Below the pieces are notes generated by a model. That model saw only the letters and a program-made list of their open reading frames with translations. It did not search any database and was not told the origin of the DNA. From Staphylotrichum longicolle (Eukaryota; Ascomycota; Sordariomycetes; Sordariales; Chaetomiaceae): a stretch of 64,000 nt of DNA. This document shows, in pieces, positions 34,943-45,455 of the stretch. Within the stretch, counting starts at the first letter, position 1; each line of letters starts with the position of its first letter. Made by a program: the position numbers and the translations under genes. Location: the NCBI GenBank assembly GCA_019096155.1, contig JAHCVI010000003.1, positions 4,774,001 to 4,838,000 of the forward strand. Direction: 5' to 3'.

Positions 34943-37570
34943 ATGCCGCCGTCACACATGCCTGGTGGCTCGCAGCCGCAACAGCAGCAGCAGTCGCAGC
35001 CCTCCTCCCAACAGTCCTTCTCCATGAGCCAGCCATCCTCGCAACCCACGGGGTACCGTCAATACGCCGACATGCCCCAAAAGCCACAGAACGACCCAGA
35101 CATGGGCATCTACTCGGTGCGGCCCGAAAATGCCATTCATATCTCGCGCCCGGACGTTCTGCTAATCCCATGTTTTCAGGCTGTTTACTCCGGCGTCAAT
35201 GTCTACGAGATGGAGGTCAACAACATCGCCGTCATGCGGCGCCAAACCGACGGCTGGCTCAATGCGACTCAGATTCTCAAGGTTGCAGGTGTCGACAAGG
35301 GCCGCCGCACCAAGATCCTCGAGAAGGAGATCCAGACAGGCGAGCACGAGAAGGTCCAGGGTGGCTACGGCAAATACCAGGGGACCTGGATTCCCTTTGA
35401 GCGCGGTGTCGAGGTGTGCCACCAGTACGGTGTCGCGGAGCTCCTGATGCGACTTCTCACGCATAAGCGTGGCCAGGAAGGGGCGGGGACCGATGTCGAC
35501 ACGCCGACCAAAGAACAAGCCATGGCGGCCCAAAGAAAGCGCGTACAACGCAAGTTCAAGAGAAACGGGCTTGCTTGGGGACCTTCTTCAAGAACATCTC
35601 ATCTACAGCCTCTCACGCCATCAACGCCATCAGCAAGGCCCGCTTCGACTCTCCCGGACCAAGGCCGCAGCGGGCCCAGTCGTGCCCCAGCTTCAACAGG
35701 CAGTCCTCGATGCAGGACGCCAGCGACTTCCCACCCAACTCGCAGCAAAGTTTCGTGTCCGACTATGGTCACGCCGATTCCGCGTTCGGTTCTCAGCCCA
35801 CCCAACCGCCAGCCGCCGATGGGGAACAGCCTCCGCGGAAACGGCAGAGGGTCCTCACACCCGCCCATAGCTTTGGCGGCTTGACCCCGACCTATCCACA
35901 AGTCGATGCATATGCGGCCAATTACCCAGGATCGCCGACGGAGCCAAACGAGTCCTTCATCTACTCACAAGCGGGCGTCCACGTCGAGCAGGAGCCGAAT
36001 TACGCCCCCGGCCCGCTTCGACCTCTGCCTTACGACATGTCTCCCGAGGCCGAAGCGAAGAGGAGCATGCTGATGGGACTTTTCATGGACCCTACCGGCC
36101 CAGACGAGGCCAAGATCAATGCCCTCCGGAACATGATCCCGCAGGAGCTTGACGCTCCGATCGACACGCAGAGCCATACCGCCCTCCACTGGGCTGCGAC
36201 CCTCTCCCGGATGCCCCTGCTGCGCGCCCTAATCGAAGCCGGGGCAAGCCCGTTCCGCGTGAACGCATCAGGAGAAACGGCGCTGATGCGGGCCTGCATC
36301 GTGACCAACTCGATGGATCATAACTCGTTTCCCGAGCTGCTCGACGTTCTCGGCGGCACGATCGATGTGAGAGACGACAAGGGCCGGACTGTGCTGCACC
36401 ACATCGCCGTGACAAGCGCGGTGAAGGGTAGGAACTCGGCGAGCAGGTATTATCTTGAGAGCCTGCTGGAATGGGTTGTGCGACAGGGCAGCGCCCCGAG
36501 CAGTCAAAACACGGGCTTTACCGCGCCGGCGAGGATGGGTATCGGCCGGTTCATGAGCGAGATTGTGAACTCGCAGGACAGCAGCGGCGATACAGCACTC
36601 AACATTGCCGCCCGCATCGGCAACCGCAGCATTGTCTCACAACTTCTCGAGGTGGGCGCGGACCCCAACATTGCAAACCGCGCAGGCCTGAGGCCGCTGG
36701 ATTTTGGGATCGGCGCGGATACCGAGGATCAACGGAACGGCGAGGCCTCGGACAGGAACGGCGCAGCGCAAGGGTCAAACCAGAAGAACAGGGAGAACAG
36801 CGATGAGGTGGTAAACTGTGAGTTCCCATTCTGTGCATCCTCTCACCGCCCCGTTTCAGGAACTGACAGTCCATCTCCCAGCAATCACTCACCTCATCAG
36901 CGAGTCATCATCTCAGTTCCAGGCCGAGCTGAAAAAGAAGCAAGAGTCGATTGACGGTCTTCACAGCTCTCTCCGTAGCACATCTGCGCAAGTCGGTGAG
37001 GCCCGGCGCACGCTCGAGGCACTGCAGGAAAAGCTCAAGGCGCAGCAGCTGGCGCGCCAAAAGGTGTCCAATTTCAAGCGGGCGTGCCAGGAGGAGGAGT
37101 ACCAGCTGCTCCAGCTTGAGCAGCGGCACGGCCGCCTGGACGTGGCGAGCGCCAACGCTTGGGAGATGGATCTCGAGATGGTGCTGGACGGGATTGCTGA
37201 TGCATCAGCTCGGCAGCAGCAGCAGCAGCAGCAAAATCAACCCGGTGATACAGCGATGAACGGCTATCATCCTGGTGGTTTGGTGGAGGAGTTCGCGGCA
37301 AGGTTACCAAGCGCCTCCGTCCTCCGAGCGCGCATCAATGCTCTTCGCGAGCGGTCCTCGCAGACCCGCCGGTCGGTCGAGGCTCTCCAGGCGCGCAGCA
37401 AAGACCGCGAGCTCAAGTACCGGCGCTTGGTGGCGCTGTGCACGCATCGGCCCGAGACGGAGGTGGACACGCTGCTGGAGACGCTGACGCGGGCGGTCGA
37501 GTCGGAGAAGGGCGAGCTGGAGATTGGGCGCGTCAGGAGGTTCCTGGGCGGGGTGGAGGCTGTCGCGTGA
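34943..37570 (+). CDS. mbp1: Mbp1-type APSES-ankyrin transcription factor (MBF subunit)
   Basis: Proposed exons are 34943-35116, 35180-35542, 35593-36817 and 36882-37570, giving 816 residues. Introns 35117-35179 (branch-like GCTAAT, end TTTTCAG) and 36818-36881 (GTGAGT...CCCAG) are well supported. The APSES DNA-binding domain is at about residues 59-165 (YSGVNVYEMEVNNIAVMRR, WLNATQILKVAGVDKGRRTK, GTWIPFERG). Ankyrin repeats are at about 350-540 (SHTALHWAATLSRMPLLRAL, DDKGRTVLHHIAVTS, SGDTALNIAARIGNRSIVSQ). A long C-terminal coiled coil is the dimerisation region. Such proteins bind MCB elements and drive G1/S genes. Between residues 179 and 180 the frame changes; either a 50 nt intron (35543-35592) or two small indels explains it, so the model there is provisional. 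Confidence 0.85.
35543..35592 (+). other. Frame break in mbp1: weak 50 nt intron or paired indels
   Basis: The APSES exon runs in one frame to QAMAAQRKR and the ankyrin part resumes in another at NISSTASHAINAISK. A GTACAA...TTCAAG segment of exactly 50 nt bridges the two in phase 0, but it has a poor donor and no clear branch site. Inside it the other two frames read YNASSRETG and then GTFFKN, residues I recall as conserved at this place in related Mbp1 proteins. That favours two +1 (or -2) shifts, one near 35543 and one in the G run at 35577-35580. Confidence 0.6.
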
Positions 37571-37910
37571 TTAGGTACGCCGAACTTGAAGTGCTCTTAT
37601 TCGGTCTTGTACATAGGAGGAGGGTGTGTGTGTGTTTAGGGCCCAGCGTCTTGTGCTTTGCGCTCCTGCGCTTTCTAGGCGGATCATGGGATACGATACC
37701 TCGTTGGTTTGTCAGTTTTACCCTGTTGTTTATCTGGCGTAAAAACATAATGGGGGTTTGTTCAACTAGCAATCGCACTTGACTTTGTATGGATGTCGGT
37801 ACTAGATGGGGTGGGCCAGAACCCGAACCCAGTGACAACCGGATCGCGGACAGCCCTCTGAGACTCTTGGTATCTTCGGCCTTCTTAACTTCAGTCTGGA
37901 ATTCATCTTT
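37571..37910. other. Convergent 3' ends of mbp1 and met8
   Basis: The genes on both sides end here. The stretch is relatively T-rich and contains only short frames, as expected of two facing 3' UTRs. Confidence 0.5.
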
Positions 37911-38756
37911 TCAGGCACCCACACTAAAGCCAAAGGACCCGTCAAACGCAACATCAGGGTTGGTGCGCATGGCCTTGAGCTCGTCCAGCGACGGGACCTT
38001 GCCCGAGGGGTAGAAGCGCAGGAGATTGGTCATATCCTCGTCCGTCAGGCCGCACATTTCGTCCCAGGGGTAGGCGTCGCTAACTTTTGTCATCCATGCC
38101 ATCCGCTTCGGCCCCTCCTCCGGCCTAGGGGCAATTTGGCGCAGCCTGACGCGGAGCTGGCCCACCGTCTCGATCGCCCTGCCCGCGTCGGACGGCAAGC
38201 ACTTTGCGATGAACTTGCGAATCATGCTCGCCAGCCTCGGCCCCTTGCCGTTGGTGCTGACCATGATCTGCAGGGGCCCGTCACGGTGGACGCTGCCAAA
38301 GTAGAAATCGCACTCGGGCGGGACGTCGGCGATGTTGGCAGGAATGCGACGGGCCTTGCACAGCTTCCAGATGGTGGTGGACGCGGCCGGGTCGTCGACG
38401 GCAACGAGGACCATGTCGGCGCCATCAAGGTCCGCCGTCTCGAAGTTGCGGTCGACGTGCGTGACCTGCTTCTGGGCGACGCGGAATGCGACCTCGGGGT
38501 TGAGGCGGGCAGCGGGGGAGACGACGGTCACGTTGGCGTCGGCATTGAGGCAGTGAAGGATGCGGCCGGCGGCGACCTATGTTGTTCAGGAGATAATGTC
38601 AGCCAACGCGGAATGGGAGGAGACGGAGGCCGATGCCGGGGGTCCACGAACCTCGCCGCCGCCGACAACCAGGACCTTCTTGCCCTTGATCTGCCACGCG
38701 ATGATCAAACTCCCGCCCCCTTGAACCTCGGGGAACTTTGTAGGTGTCTCAGCCAT
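37911..38756 (-). CDS. met8: Siroheme synthase Met8 (precorrin-2 dehydrogenase / ferrochelatase)
   Basis: Two exons are inferred, 38756-38652 and 38576-37911, with intron 38651-38577 (GTTCGT...ATAG). The product is 256 residues, close to the yeast protein's size. The first exon carries the dinucleotide-binding start KGKKVLVVGGGE, which continues as VAAGRILHCLNADANVTVVSP after splicing. Further family features are DGADMVLVAVDDPAAS, IPANIADVPPECDFYFGSVHRDGPLQIMVSTNGKGPRLA and the helical C-terminal domain. The enzyme oxidises precorrin-2 to sirohydrochlorin with NAD and inserts iron, making siroheme for sulfite (and nitrite) reductase. The donor GTTCGT is not the commonest form, but frame continuity is exact. 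It is divergent from the Vac1 gene, 483 bp away. Confidence 0.9.
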
Positions 38757-39239
38757 ACTGATACGCTCCGGAGTCAGGGCGACCTGCTTGCTGTGAAGAC
38801 AACTTCATGGTGGTTGGGAGAAGCTCCGCGGGAAAGCGTGGGCATTGCCAAAAGTTCAGAAGCTTGTCATTGGGCAAGTTGCAATTCTCGATAACAGCAA
38901 TCGATAAGCGCAAGTGGAATCGCCAAGGGATTCCAGCAGCGACCCATCCCATCCGGTGGGCCTGTTGCCTTCTGACCCACTGAAACACGGGCGCCGGCTC
39001 CGCCAAGCCTCCCAGCACCGCCATCTGCGAATCCCATCCTTGCAGCTCGACCGCCGCATCATCGCCTCGTCGCTTCCAATTCCCATCAACCAACCATTCA
39101 CTCAGCCAAGTGTTCCCGTTGCACCACACCGCAAGCGCAATGCTTCCTCCGCCGGCGGCATCTACCACAGACTGAGAGCCCTGTAGCGGGTGCCGATCCA
39201 GCAGGAAATCGGCACAACCGCCAACGACAGCATCACCTC
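38757..39239. other. Divergent promoter region, met8 and vac1
   Basis: This 483 bp interval must hold both promoters. No distinctive element was recognised. Confidence 0.45.
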
Positions 39240-41380
39240 ATGTCTGCTCGGAAGGTCGGGGGCGGCGGCAGGGTGCTGGGCAAAGGCAGGGTGCTCGGCA
39301 GCGGCAAGAGCCTCGCCCCGCCTCCCCCAGCCCACGCCAATGCCCATTTCCCTCGAGCCGCGAGCCCCTTTGCTCCGTCCGACAGCAGCACGGTGTCGTT
39401 CCCTTCGCGCAACTCGACGCCGACGTCCCTCTCGCCGTCCTCGTCCAGTCCGCTCCCCGACTTCTCCCAGGACCTTGCCTCCAATGTCACCGTCGCCGGC
39501 CCCTCCAATACCCCCTCGCGGGGGGACAAGATAGCCTGCCCGATATGCGAGGAGGAGATGGTGCGTTGCGGCCAAGCAGGATAGGATGACGCAGGCACAG
39601 GTATTGACGGATGTGCAGGTCACACTGTTACAGCTCAACAGGCACCTCGACGACGTACACCAGGAACTGCCCGAGGCCGAACAAGATGAAGTCAAGTCGT
39701 GGTTTGACAAGCAAGTCCTAAAGGCCAAGCGGTTCCAGCCTCTATCGCTCATCAACCAGAAGCTGCGCGGCTTGGAAGTCTTCGAGTCGAACGAGACACA
39801 ACCAGTATCCGTTGGAGTTGCCCCTGGGAGGCCAGCCGAGACGATCATCGACCCCGAGGAGCTAGTGACAAGAAAACACTGGCAGCGGCAAACAGCAAAC
39901 GACACATGCACGGACCCGCTCTGTGAGAGGAAACTGGGCCCGATTACCGGCAGCGTCAACTGCCGGAAATGTGGGCGGCTCTTCTGCGAGGAGCACACCA
40001 TGTATCAAATGAAGCTCTCCCGGGCAGCCGTCCATGAGCCGGTCAGGGGCGTGTGGTGCCGGGTGTGCGAGACGTGCTACAAGTCCAGGGACGGCTACAA
40101 CGACCATACGGGGCTGTTCCGCGACCACACAACGGTTTTCGCCGCGATACGAGCGAAGAAGGTGGAGAGACAGCGGCTGGAAGTGCAGAGGCTAGAAAAG
40201 AGGCTGACCAAGTTGACGCGGTTACTGGTGGAAGCGCCGCCAGAGACGGGCGTGAGCTCGGGTCTTCTGTCGCCGCTGGCCGGGCAGAGGAGTCAGAGAA
40301 AGCTGATCGAGCAGTCCGTCGTGACGTGGGAGGACGATGCGGCCGTCTCCAAGTGCCCGTTCTGCAAACAAGAGTTCCGGCCGTGGACATTTCGGCGGCA
40401 CCACTGCAGGATATGCGGTAGGGTCGTGTGCGCCGACCCAGAAACCAACTGTTCAAGCGAGGTTGGCTTGAACGTCGCAAACCGTGGGTTCAGTTAACCC
40501 TATGAAAGTGGAAGCACTTAGCTAAAGCAGAACAGCAACTGTAATACCGACATCCGAGAAACCTGCCGCGCCAGCAAATGGGCAGGTCAGCATCGACGTC
40601 CGGATGTGCTGCGAGTGTAAGCAAACGATATTCTCGCACCGAGATTTCATGGAGACCATCAGGCATCGGCCGCCAGACCAGCGCGCCTACGAGACCCTCC
40701 GCCAATTTGAGCGTGGCATCCAAATGCTGATGCCCTCGTTCCACAAATCACTGCAAGCATTCCAGCCCCCCGACGAGGGAAAAGATGGGCACGACAAGCC
40801 GCCACCAACGCACGCCCAAATCCAGGACGCGGCCAAGATCCGCAAACGCCTTACAGACGCTTTCGCCAAATACGATCTTGCCGCAAAACGCATTCGCGAC
40901 ATGAAGACTGACAGCCCGACCCAGCTGCGGTTGCAAAAGGCCATCTACGCGTCCGCATCGAGCTTTTTACATGCCAACCTTATCCCGCTGAAGAGTGTCC
41001 CCGCGATGCTCAAGTCGCAGAACTCAAACCACCGGCGGCTTCTCTCTGGTGGCAACCACGCGTCTCCGCTGCGCAATGGCGAGACAGCCCGGTTCGACCC
41101 CGAAACATCCAGTCTGGGCGGGACAAGCGAGGTCAGCACGGTCGTCTCTACAGCGCTTGAAACGGAGGAGAAGGAGGCGAGGGAGAAACTGGTCGTGCTG
41201 GAGGAGCAGCGGTTCATGGTGCAGGAGATGCTCAACGCCGCGCGAGGCGCCAGGCGGTTTGAGGAGGCGACTGCCTTGACCAGCAACTTGGAGGAGCTGG
41301 ATAAGGAGATTGACGGAACGAAACGGTTGGTTGCGGGAGTAGAGGAGCGGTGGGAGGGACTATATGCCGGGGGAGCGTGA
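39240..41380 (+). CDS. vac1: Vac1/Pep7-type FYVE protein (rabenosyn-5-like)
   Basis: Three exons are inferred: 39240-39560, 39619-40483 and 40536-41380, encoding 676 residues. Introns are 39561-39618 (GTGCGT...GTGCAG) and 40484-40535 (GTGGGT...AACAG). After a Ser/Pro-rich start comes a C2H2-like finger (CPICEEEMVTLLQLNRHLDDVH, broken by intron 1). Two FYVE-type zinc modules follow: a divergent first (NCRKCGRLFCEEHT...WCRVCETCY) and a second with RRHHCRICGRVVC ending in MCCECKQTIF. The C-terminus is helical with a coiled coil (about 600-670). This is the layout of yeast Vac1/Pep7, an endosomal tether binding PI3P, Rab5/Vps21 and Vps45 in Golgi-to-endosome traffic. For intron 2, acceptors AGCAG and AACAG lie 5 nt apart; only the second keeps frame with the GTGGGT donor. 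Confidence 0.87.
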
Positions 41381-41906
41381 AGACTTCTATGCGCGGCAGT
41401 CCAGAGATGATGACTTGGTTTGTTTTTCTTCATGACACGGGATCAGCATGGCACGGAGTTTGGGGGCCACCACAATATAGGCTGATACTGGCGGGTTGAT
41501 TAGGTTGGCAAGTTACGAACTTGAAGAATACCACTGTTTACAGTTCACGATGTAGCCAGCCCGGAGAGTTATGTGTGCTGTTGCTGGATGGAATGAATAG
41601 GGGGCAACGAACAAGACAGAGGAGAAGGGGGTTAGGGTTGATTCCGAACACACGTCAACCCCACCATCGCGATTCCGCAGGCCATCCAGTGCTGTTCCTG
41701 CTTGCAAGCAAACCCAGTCTTCTTTACCGACTATCGACCTAAGCCGCGAAATCAGGTCTTTCTGACGCGCCATTCCAGCGATATCCTCTGAACCTGCTCA
41801 AAAAAAGCCCTAACCATCCCGCCTCGGCCTGTTGGGACGCGCCGAAGCCACCGAGACCCGTGGACTGCACAACAAATCAGCACAACCACACCAACAATCC
41901 ATCCCA
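41381..41906. other. Intergenic between vac1 and fta1
   Basis: Both genes are on the plus strand. The stretch holds the vac1 3' UTR and the fta1 promoter, with no other recognisable gene. Confidence 0.45.
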
Positions 41907-43328
41907 ATGCCTCCCAAGCGACGCCGAAACCACCCTCCAGAACCAGAGCACACGCGTCCCGCCTCGCGCTCCCCGGACCGTGACGGATCCCCCTCAGCGA
42001 ATGAAGAAGACGACGACGACAATGCCACCACCCACGCCTCCATCCCCTTCTACAACACCACCTTCTCAGCCCACCGCGTCTCGCCGCTGTACCTCGGCAG
42101 CGAACCGCTGACGACAAACCTGTTACAGCTTCTTGCGCAGCGACTACGAGACCGGCTTGTCGGAGATGTCGTCCGCGGCGTGGAGGTCGGCGTGGGGGCG
42201 CCAGACGGGGACGACTCGATCATTGGCCGGGCCGGTGCTCTTGAAAAGGTCGAGATACAATGGGTGGGTGTCGCCGAAATATTGGGCATCTCTCGGGATG
42301 AGGTGGAAAGTCTGGCGGAGAGGGGCGAGGATGAGGTGGAAGGAACGACAACGACCGGCTGGCGGGCCGTGGCTGCGCAGTTGCCCGGCAAAAACGCGTT
42401 GCACATTTTGTTGCGGTACGAGATGGCGTCATGTACCGCGCTCATAATGCCGCCATTGGTGCCTCGAGGGGGTGAAGGGATAGACGAGGCAAGAACACGC
42501 TTCACGGTGGGCGGCGAGACAGACGACATGGACTGGGAGCACTCAATTGACCCGTCTCACTTCCTCGCCCTGCCGCTGCTCCTCTTGCGCATGCCCACCC
42601 CTCTCAAGGCCATCGTCAGCGAGTTCCTGTCGACAACCTTTGACTGCCGGGTCAGCCCCCTGCGGCTGGGCACGCGAAGTCTGATCCGGAGCTGGGAAGC
42701 ATGGATACAGTCCGCCGGTCTGCCCTCGCGAGGTCCCCTTGCCAAGGACGTGGTGCTGAGCTTGGGGTTCCACATCCCACCGCCCGACACTGTCCCGAGC
42801 CAGCCTTCCGGGGAGGAGGATGCCGCAGCGGCGGATCCCCAGCAGCCACTCGGTCTGAAATCCATCGACGTCATTATTCCTGCTACAGAGCTACGCAGGT
42901 TCGCTAGCACGGGGCAACGTCTGGCGAAAGTTCAGAGCCAAAAGCCAAGCGCAACGCCAAACTGGGGTTGGGAAGGGGACTTGAAACAGCGGCGGAAGCT
43001 GGCAGGTCGGTTAGGCGAGGAAGGCTGGGAGTGGCGGGGTACAGGCCAGGATGAAGGGGGTTCCTCGCAGCCATTTACTGAAACGCTGGCGTGCTATCTG
43101 AAAGAGCACATGGGTCTGAACATGTTTCATCCTGGGGTGCGCATCCTCAAAATCGCTTGCGGCGGGTTTGCCATGTCCGAGACGCGGCTCAAGTTATTTG
43201 CTCCAGCGGGCCCGGCGAACGGTGGAGGCGAGCGTGGGTCTCTGCCTGGACAGAGAGGCGCCGTCTTGGAACTGCTTGGAGGTTTAGTGGAGAAAGCCCA
43301 ATCTCGAGTAGCGGCCGTGGTTGTGTGA
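41907..43328 (+). CDS. fta1: Kinetochore Sim4-complex subunit Fta1 (CENP-L)
   Basis: One exon encodes 473 residues from MPPKRRRNHPPEPE. The frame is open 25 codons further 5' but begins there at a non-ATG codon, so 41907 is chosen. After an acidic/basic disordered start, the conserved opening of the family is seen (SIPFYNTTFSAHRVSPLYLGSEPL), followed by an N-terminal alpha/beta domain and a C-terminal part (SHFLALPLLLLRMPTPLKAIVSEFLSTTFDCRVSPLRLG, ACYLKEHMGLNMFHPGVRILKIACGGFAMSETRLKLF). Fta1/CENP-L works with CENP-N at the inner kinetochore (CCAN/Sim4), contacting the centromeric nucleosome. The call rests on remembered family motifs without a database search. Confidence 0.75.
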   Translation: MPPKRRRNHPPEPEHTRPASRSPDRDGSPSANEEDDDDNATTHASIPFYNTTFSAHRVSPLYLGSEPLTTNLLQLLAQRLRDRLVGDVVRGVEVGVGAPDGDDSIIGRAGALEKVEIQWVGVAEILGISRDEVESLAERGEDEVEGTTTTGWRAVAAQLPGKNALHILLRYEMASCTALIMPPLVPRGGEGIDEARTRFTVGGETDDMDWEHSIDPSHFLALPLLLLRMPTPLKAIVSEFLSTTFDCRVSPLRLGTRSLIRSWEAWIQSAGLPSRGPLAKDVVLSLGFHIPPPDTVPSQPSGEEDAAAADPQQPLGLKSIDVIIPATELRRFASTGQRLAKVQSQKPSATPNWGWEGDLKQRRKLAGRLGEEGWEWRGTGQDEGGSSQPFTETLACYLKEHMGLNMFHPGVRILKIACGGFAMSETRLKLFAPAGPANGGGERGSLPGQRGAVLELLGGLVEKAQSRVAAVVV

Positions 43329-44047
43329 AGGTTTCCCGGCGTTTAGAGGATTCTTAGTGTATTGGTGCCTGTCATGGACGGGGGGGAAAGCTGGCGTTCT
43401 AAGGACTGGAAGATGATACCCTGAATCTATCAATGTTGCACTCGAGGATGAGGAAGTGGCACGGCGTGGTAACAGACGTGCTGTGCTGACTCTGAAGGCG
43501 GGATTGATAACGTGTTTGCGTCTATGCTGCTCAGAGTCGATCGCGTTGTTCAGTGCAGTCGTTGTTTTAGTCGACGTCGTTCTTGTATGACACTCGGAGA
43601 CACATCTTGGGGTGTGCCAATCATGTTCTTTCTCCATAAACTAAACATGGATCGCTATGGTACTCTAGACCTGGTGTTACTCAACCTCGTCATCTGACGA
43701 TCTACCCTTAACCACCGAACAAGCGCACTGATTTAGGGTAACCAGTCACCGTTGTCTTGTAGGTTGGATGCGCTTTGTCCTTTCTTGTGTACAATCGCTT
43801 TCTTCGACCTTCCCCTCGTGATGGAACAATTACACACAACTTGAGATGACAAAGGAATGAGGTTCTAGCTGAACAGCCTATGTAGCACAAAGTGTATAAC
43901 ACATATTTAAAGAGAAACTGCGCAGGCCGCCCTTGGCCTCTCTTCGAGCCTTCCGTTGTGGTGAACTTCGATCCGATCACACAGCGATCCAAGCCCTGTT
44001 TGCTACTTCTTGGTAAGTACCTACGCAGTCATCCTGCCTTGGTTCCA
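43329..44047. other. Intergenic upstream of the UIM/RING-like gene
   Basis: This holds the fta1 3' UTR and the promoter of the next gene. A TATTTAAAG element near 43904 could be a TATA box, about 145 bp before the ATG. A canonical GTAAGT donor at 44013 lies just before the start codon. Confidence 0.45.
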
Positions 44048-44608
44048 ATGTCTAGTTTCAGAAGACTCAGAAGGGTTAAAGGTAGTATCCAAGATGCAAA
44101 GAGGCGATGGGAGGCCGAGGAGCAGACCTTTGATCAGGCTGCCATCAAGGAGCCTCTCGTCAAGGGAGGCAGCTCACAGTCTCGTTGCAAGCCAGCTGCT
44201 CGGGACGACAACGAAAGTGACGACGATCTTGAGAGGCTCGAGGAGCTCCATCTCAAGATGGCAATTGAGGCATCTTTGGCCGAGGTGAAGAAGACGGGCT
44301 TGTCTGAGAAGCCCTTCTCACAGAGGCGCAACTCGGGAGAAGTATCTGCTTTGGCCAGGCCCCAGCAACAGGTCAAAAGAAGTCGGCGGCGATCAGAGGC
44401 TGTGGTTCAGTGTTTTGGTTGCGGAGGAGAGCTTCTACTTCCGAGCCCTCAAGCCGACCCCACGGAACGTGAAGGCCGTGTCATCCTTGGATGCGGGCAT
44501 GTGGTTGGAAGCAACTGTCTCACTTGGCGGATTGCTGCCGCGAGAGCGGAAAGCGAAGAGCCTACATGCCCACACTGCCTGCAAGAGATCGTTACTGGCG
44601 TTGTCTAA
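44048..44608 (+). CDS. Small protein with UIM-like helix and RING-like Cys/His cluster
   Basis: One exon encodes 186 residues from MSSFRRLRRVKGS. I do not recognise the family. Residues about 64-79 (LEELHLKMAIEASLAE) match the ubiquitin-interacting motif pattern: aliphatic-xx-Ala-xxx-Ser-xx-acidic after acidic residues. A putative zinc cluster follows: Cys122, Cys125, Cys149, His151, Cys157, Cys174 and Cys177, in the contexts CFGCGG, GCGHVVGSNC and CPHC. This resembles a RING finger but lacks one clear ligand. Between them is a basic, Ser-rich linker. A role as a ubiquitin ligase or ubiquitin-binding adaptor is an inference. The ATG lies inside a possible intron (44013-44061), which makes the 5' end uncertain. 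Confidence 0.65.
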   Translation: MSSFRRLRRVKGSIQDAKRRWEAEEQTFDQAAIKEPLVKGGSSQSRCKPAARDDNESDDDLERLEELHLKMAIEASLAEVKKTGLSEKPFSQRRNSGEVSALARPQQQVKRSRRRSEAVVQCFGCGGELLLPSPQADPTEREGRVILGCGHVVGSNCLTWRIAAARAESEEPTCPHCLQEIVTGVV

Positions 44609-45455
44609 GTTAGTCTAAGAGATCACTTAACTGTAGTCGATTTTTAAAGCTGATTTGGGATCTTGTACGAGATCCGGTTCCCACAAAGTGTATACGAATG
44701 CATGCTCTCAATGTGAACAAAGTTGCGGACCTTACATCTTGCTGTCGCCTCCTGACAAGAGAAGTAGTAAGGTATCGGGTATCATGCATGGGCCGCTATC
44801 CTAGCTGACTGTGCCTAGCTGAGTCCTCGAGACTCGCTTGATAAGACACCCCCAAATATCGACAAGGCCATCATCCACACGATTGTCCCGGAAATAACAT
44901 CAATGTGAATAAGTCCAATCCTGCCGGGCTCCAGTCGGGAGTCGGTACCCGCCACCACGTGTTAGTCGCATCAGGTGGGACACTTAAAGACCCGGGTAAA
45001 TGGTTGCGCAAGGTCGACGGAGACAAGCTCCAGCTCTAATTGACCTTCTCCAATGTCAGTGTCGACAGGCCCTCGAAATCAGTGTGAGGAAAAGCACGGG
45101 CAGTAACTATCAATCCTCATTCCCTGCCAGTGAATATTCCATCCCTAGCCGGAGGTTTGAATTGTGTGTAAACATGTTATTTCAGATGCCCATTGTCTTT
45201 GAATTTTCTCAGATTTGCCACGAGGGGACTCGGGGTGTCGGAATTTCGATGCCGAGAGGATCGTGGTGTCCCAGGATAGCGGTTCGCCAAGACCGACTTG
45301 GGGCACGATGGATAGCGGCAGTTGCAGATTATTGAGTCCCGAAAGGGACGGCGCTGCATGGGTACTTAGGGCTGGCACACCTCCGCTCACACCCTCGTGG
45401 CAGACTCTCTGCTCGTGTGCTTCAGGCTGAGTCTACGCAGGTGCAACTTTACAGG
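44609..45455. other. Intergenic upstream of the P450 gene
   Basis: No gene is recognised. The 3' UTR of the preceding gene and the P450 promoter lie here. Short frames at 45000-45430 overlap on both strands and look non-coding. Confidence 0.5.
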
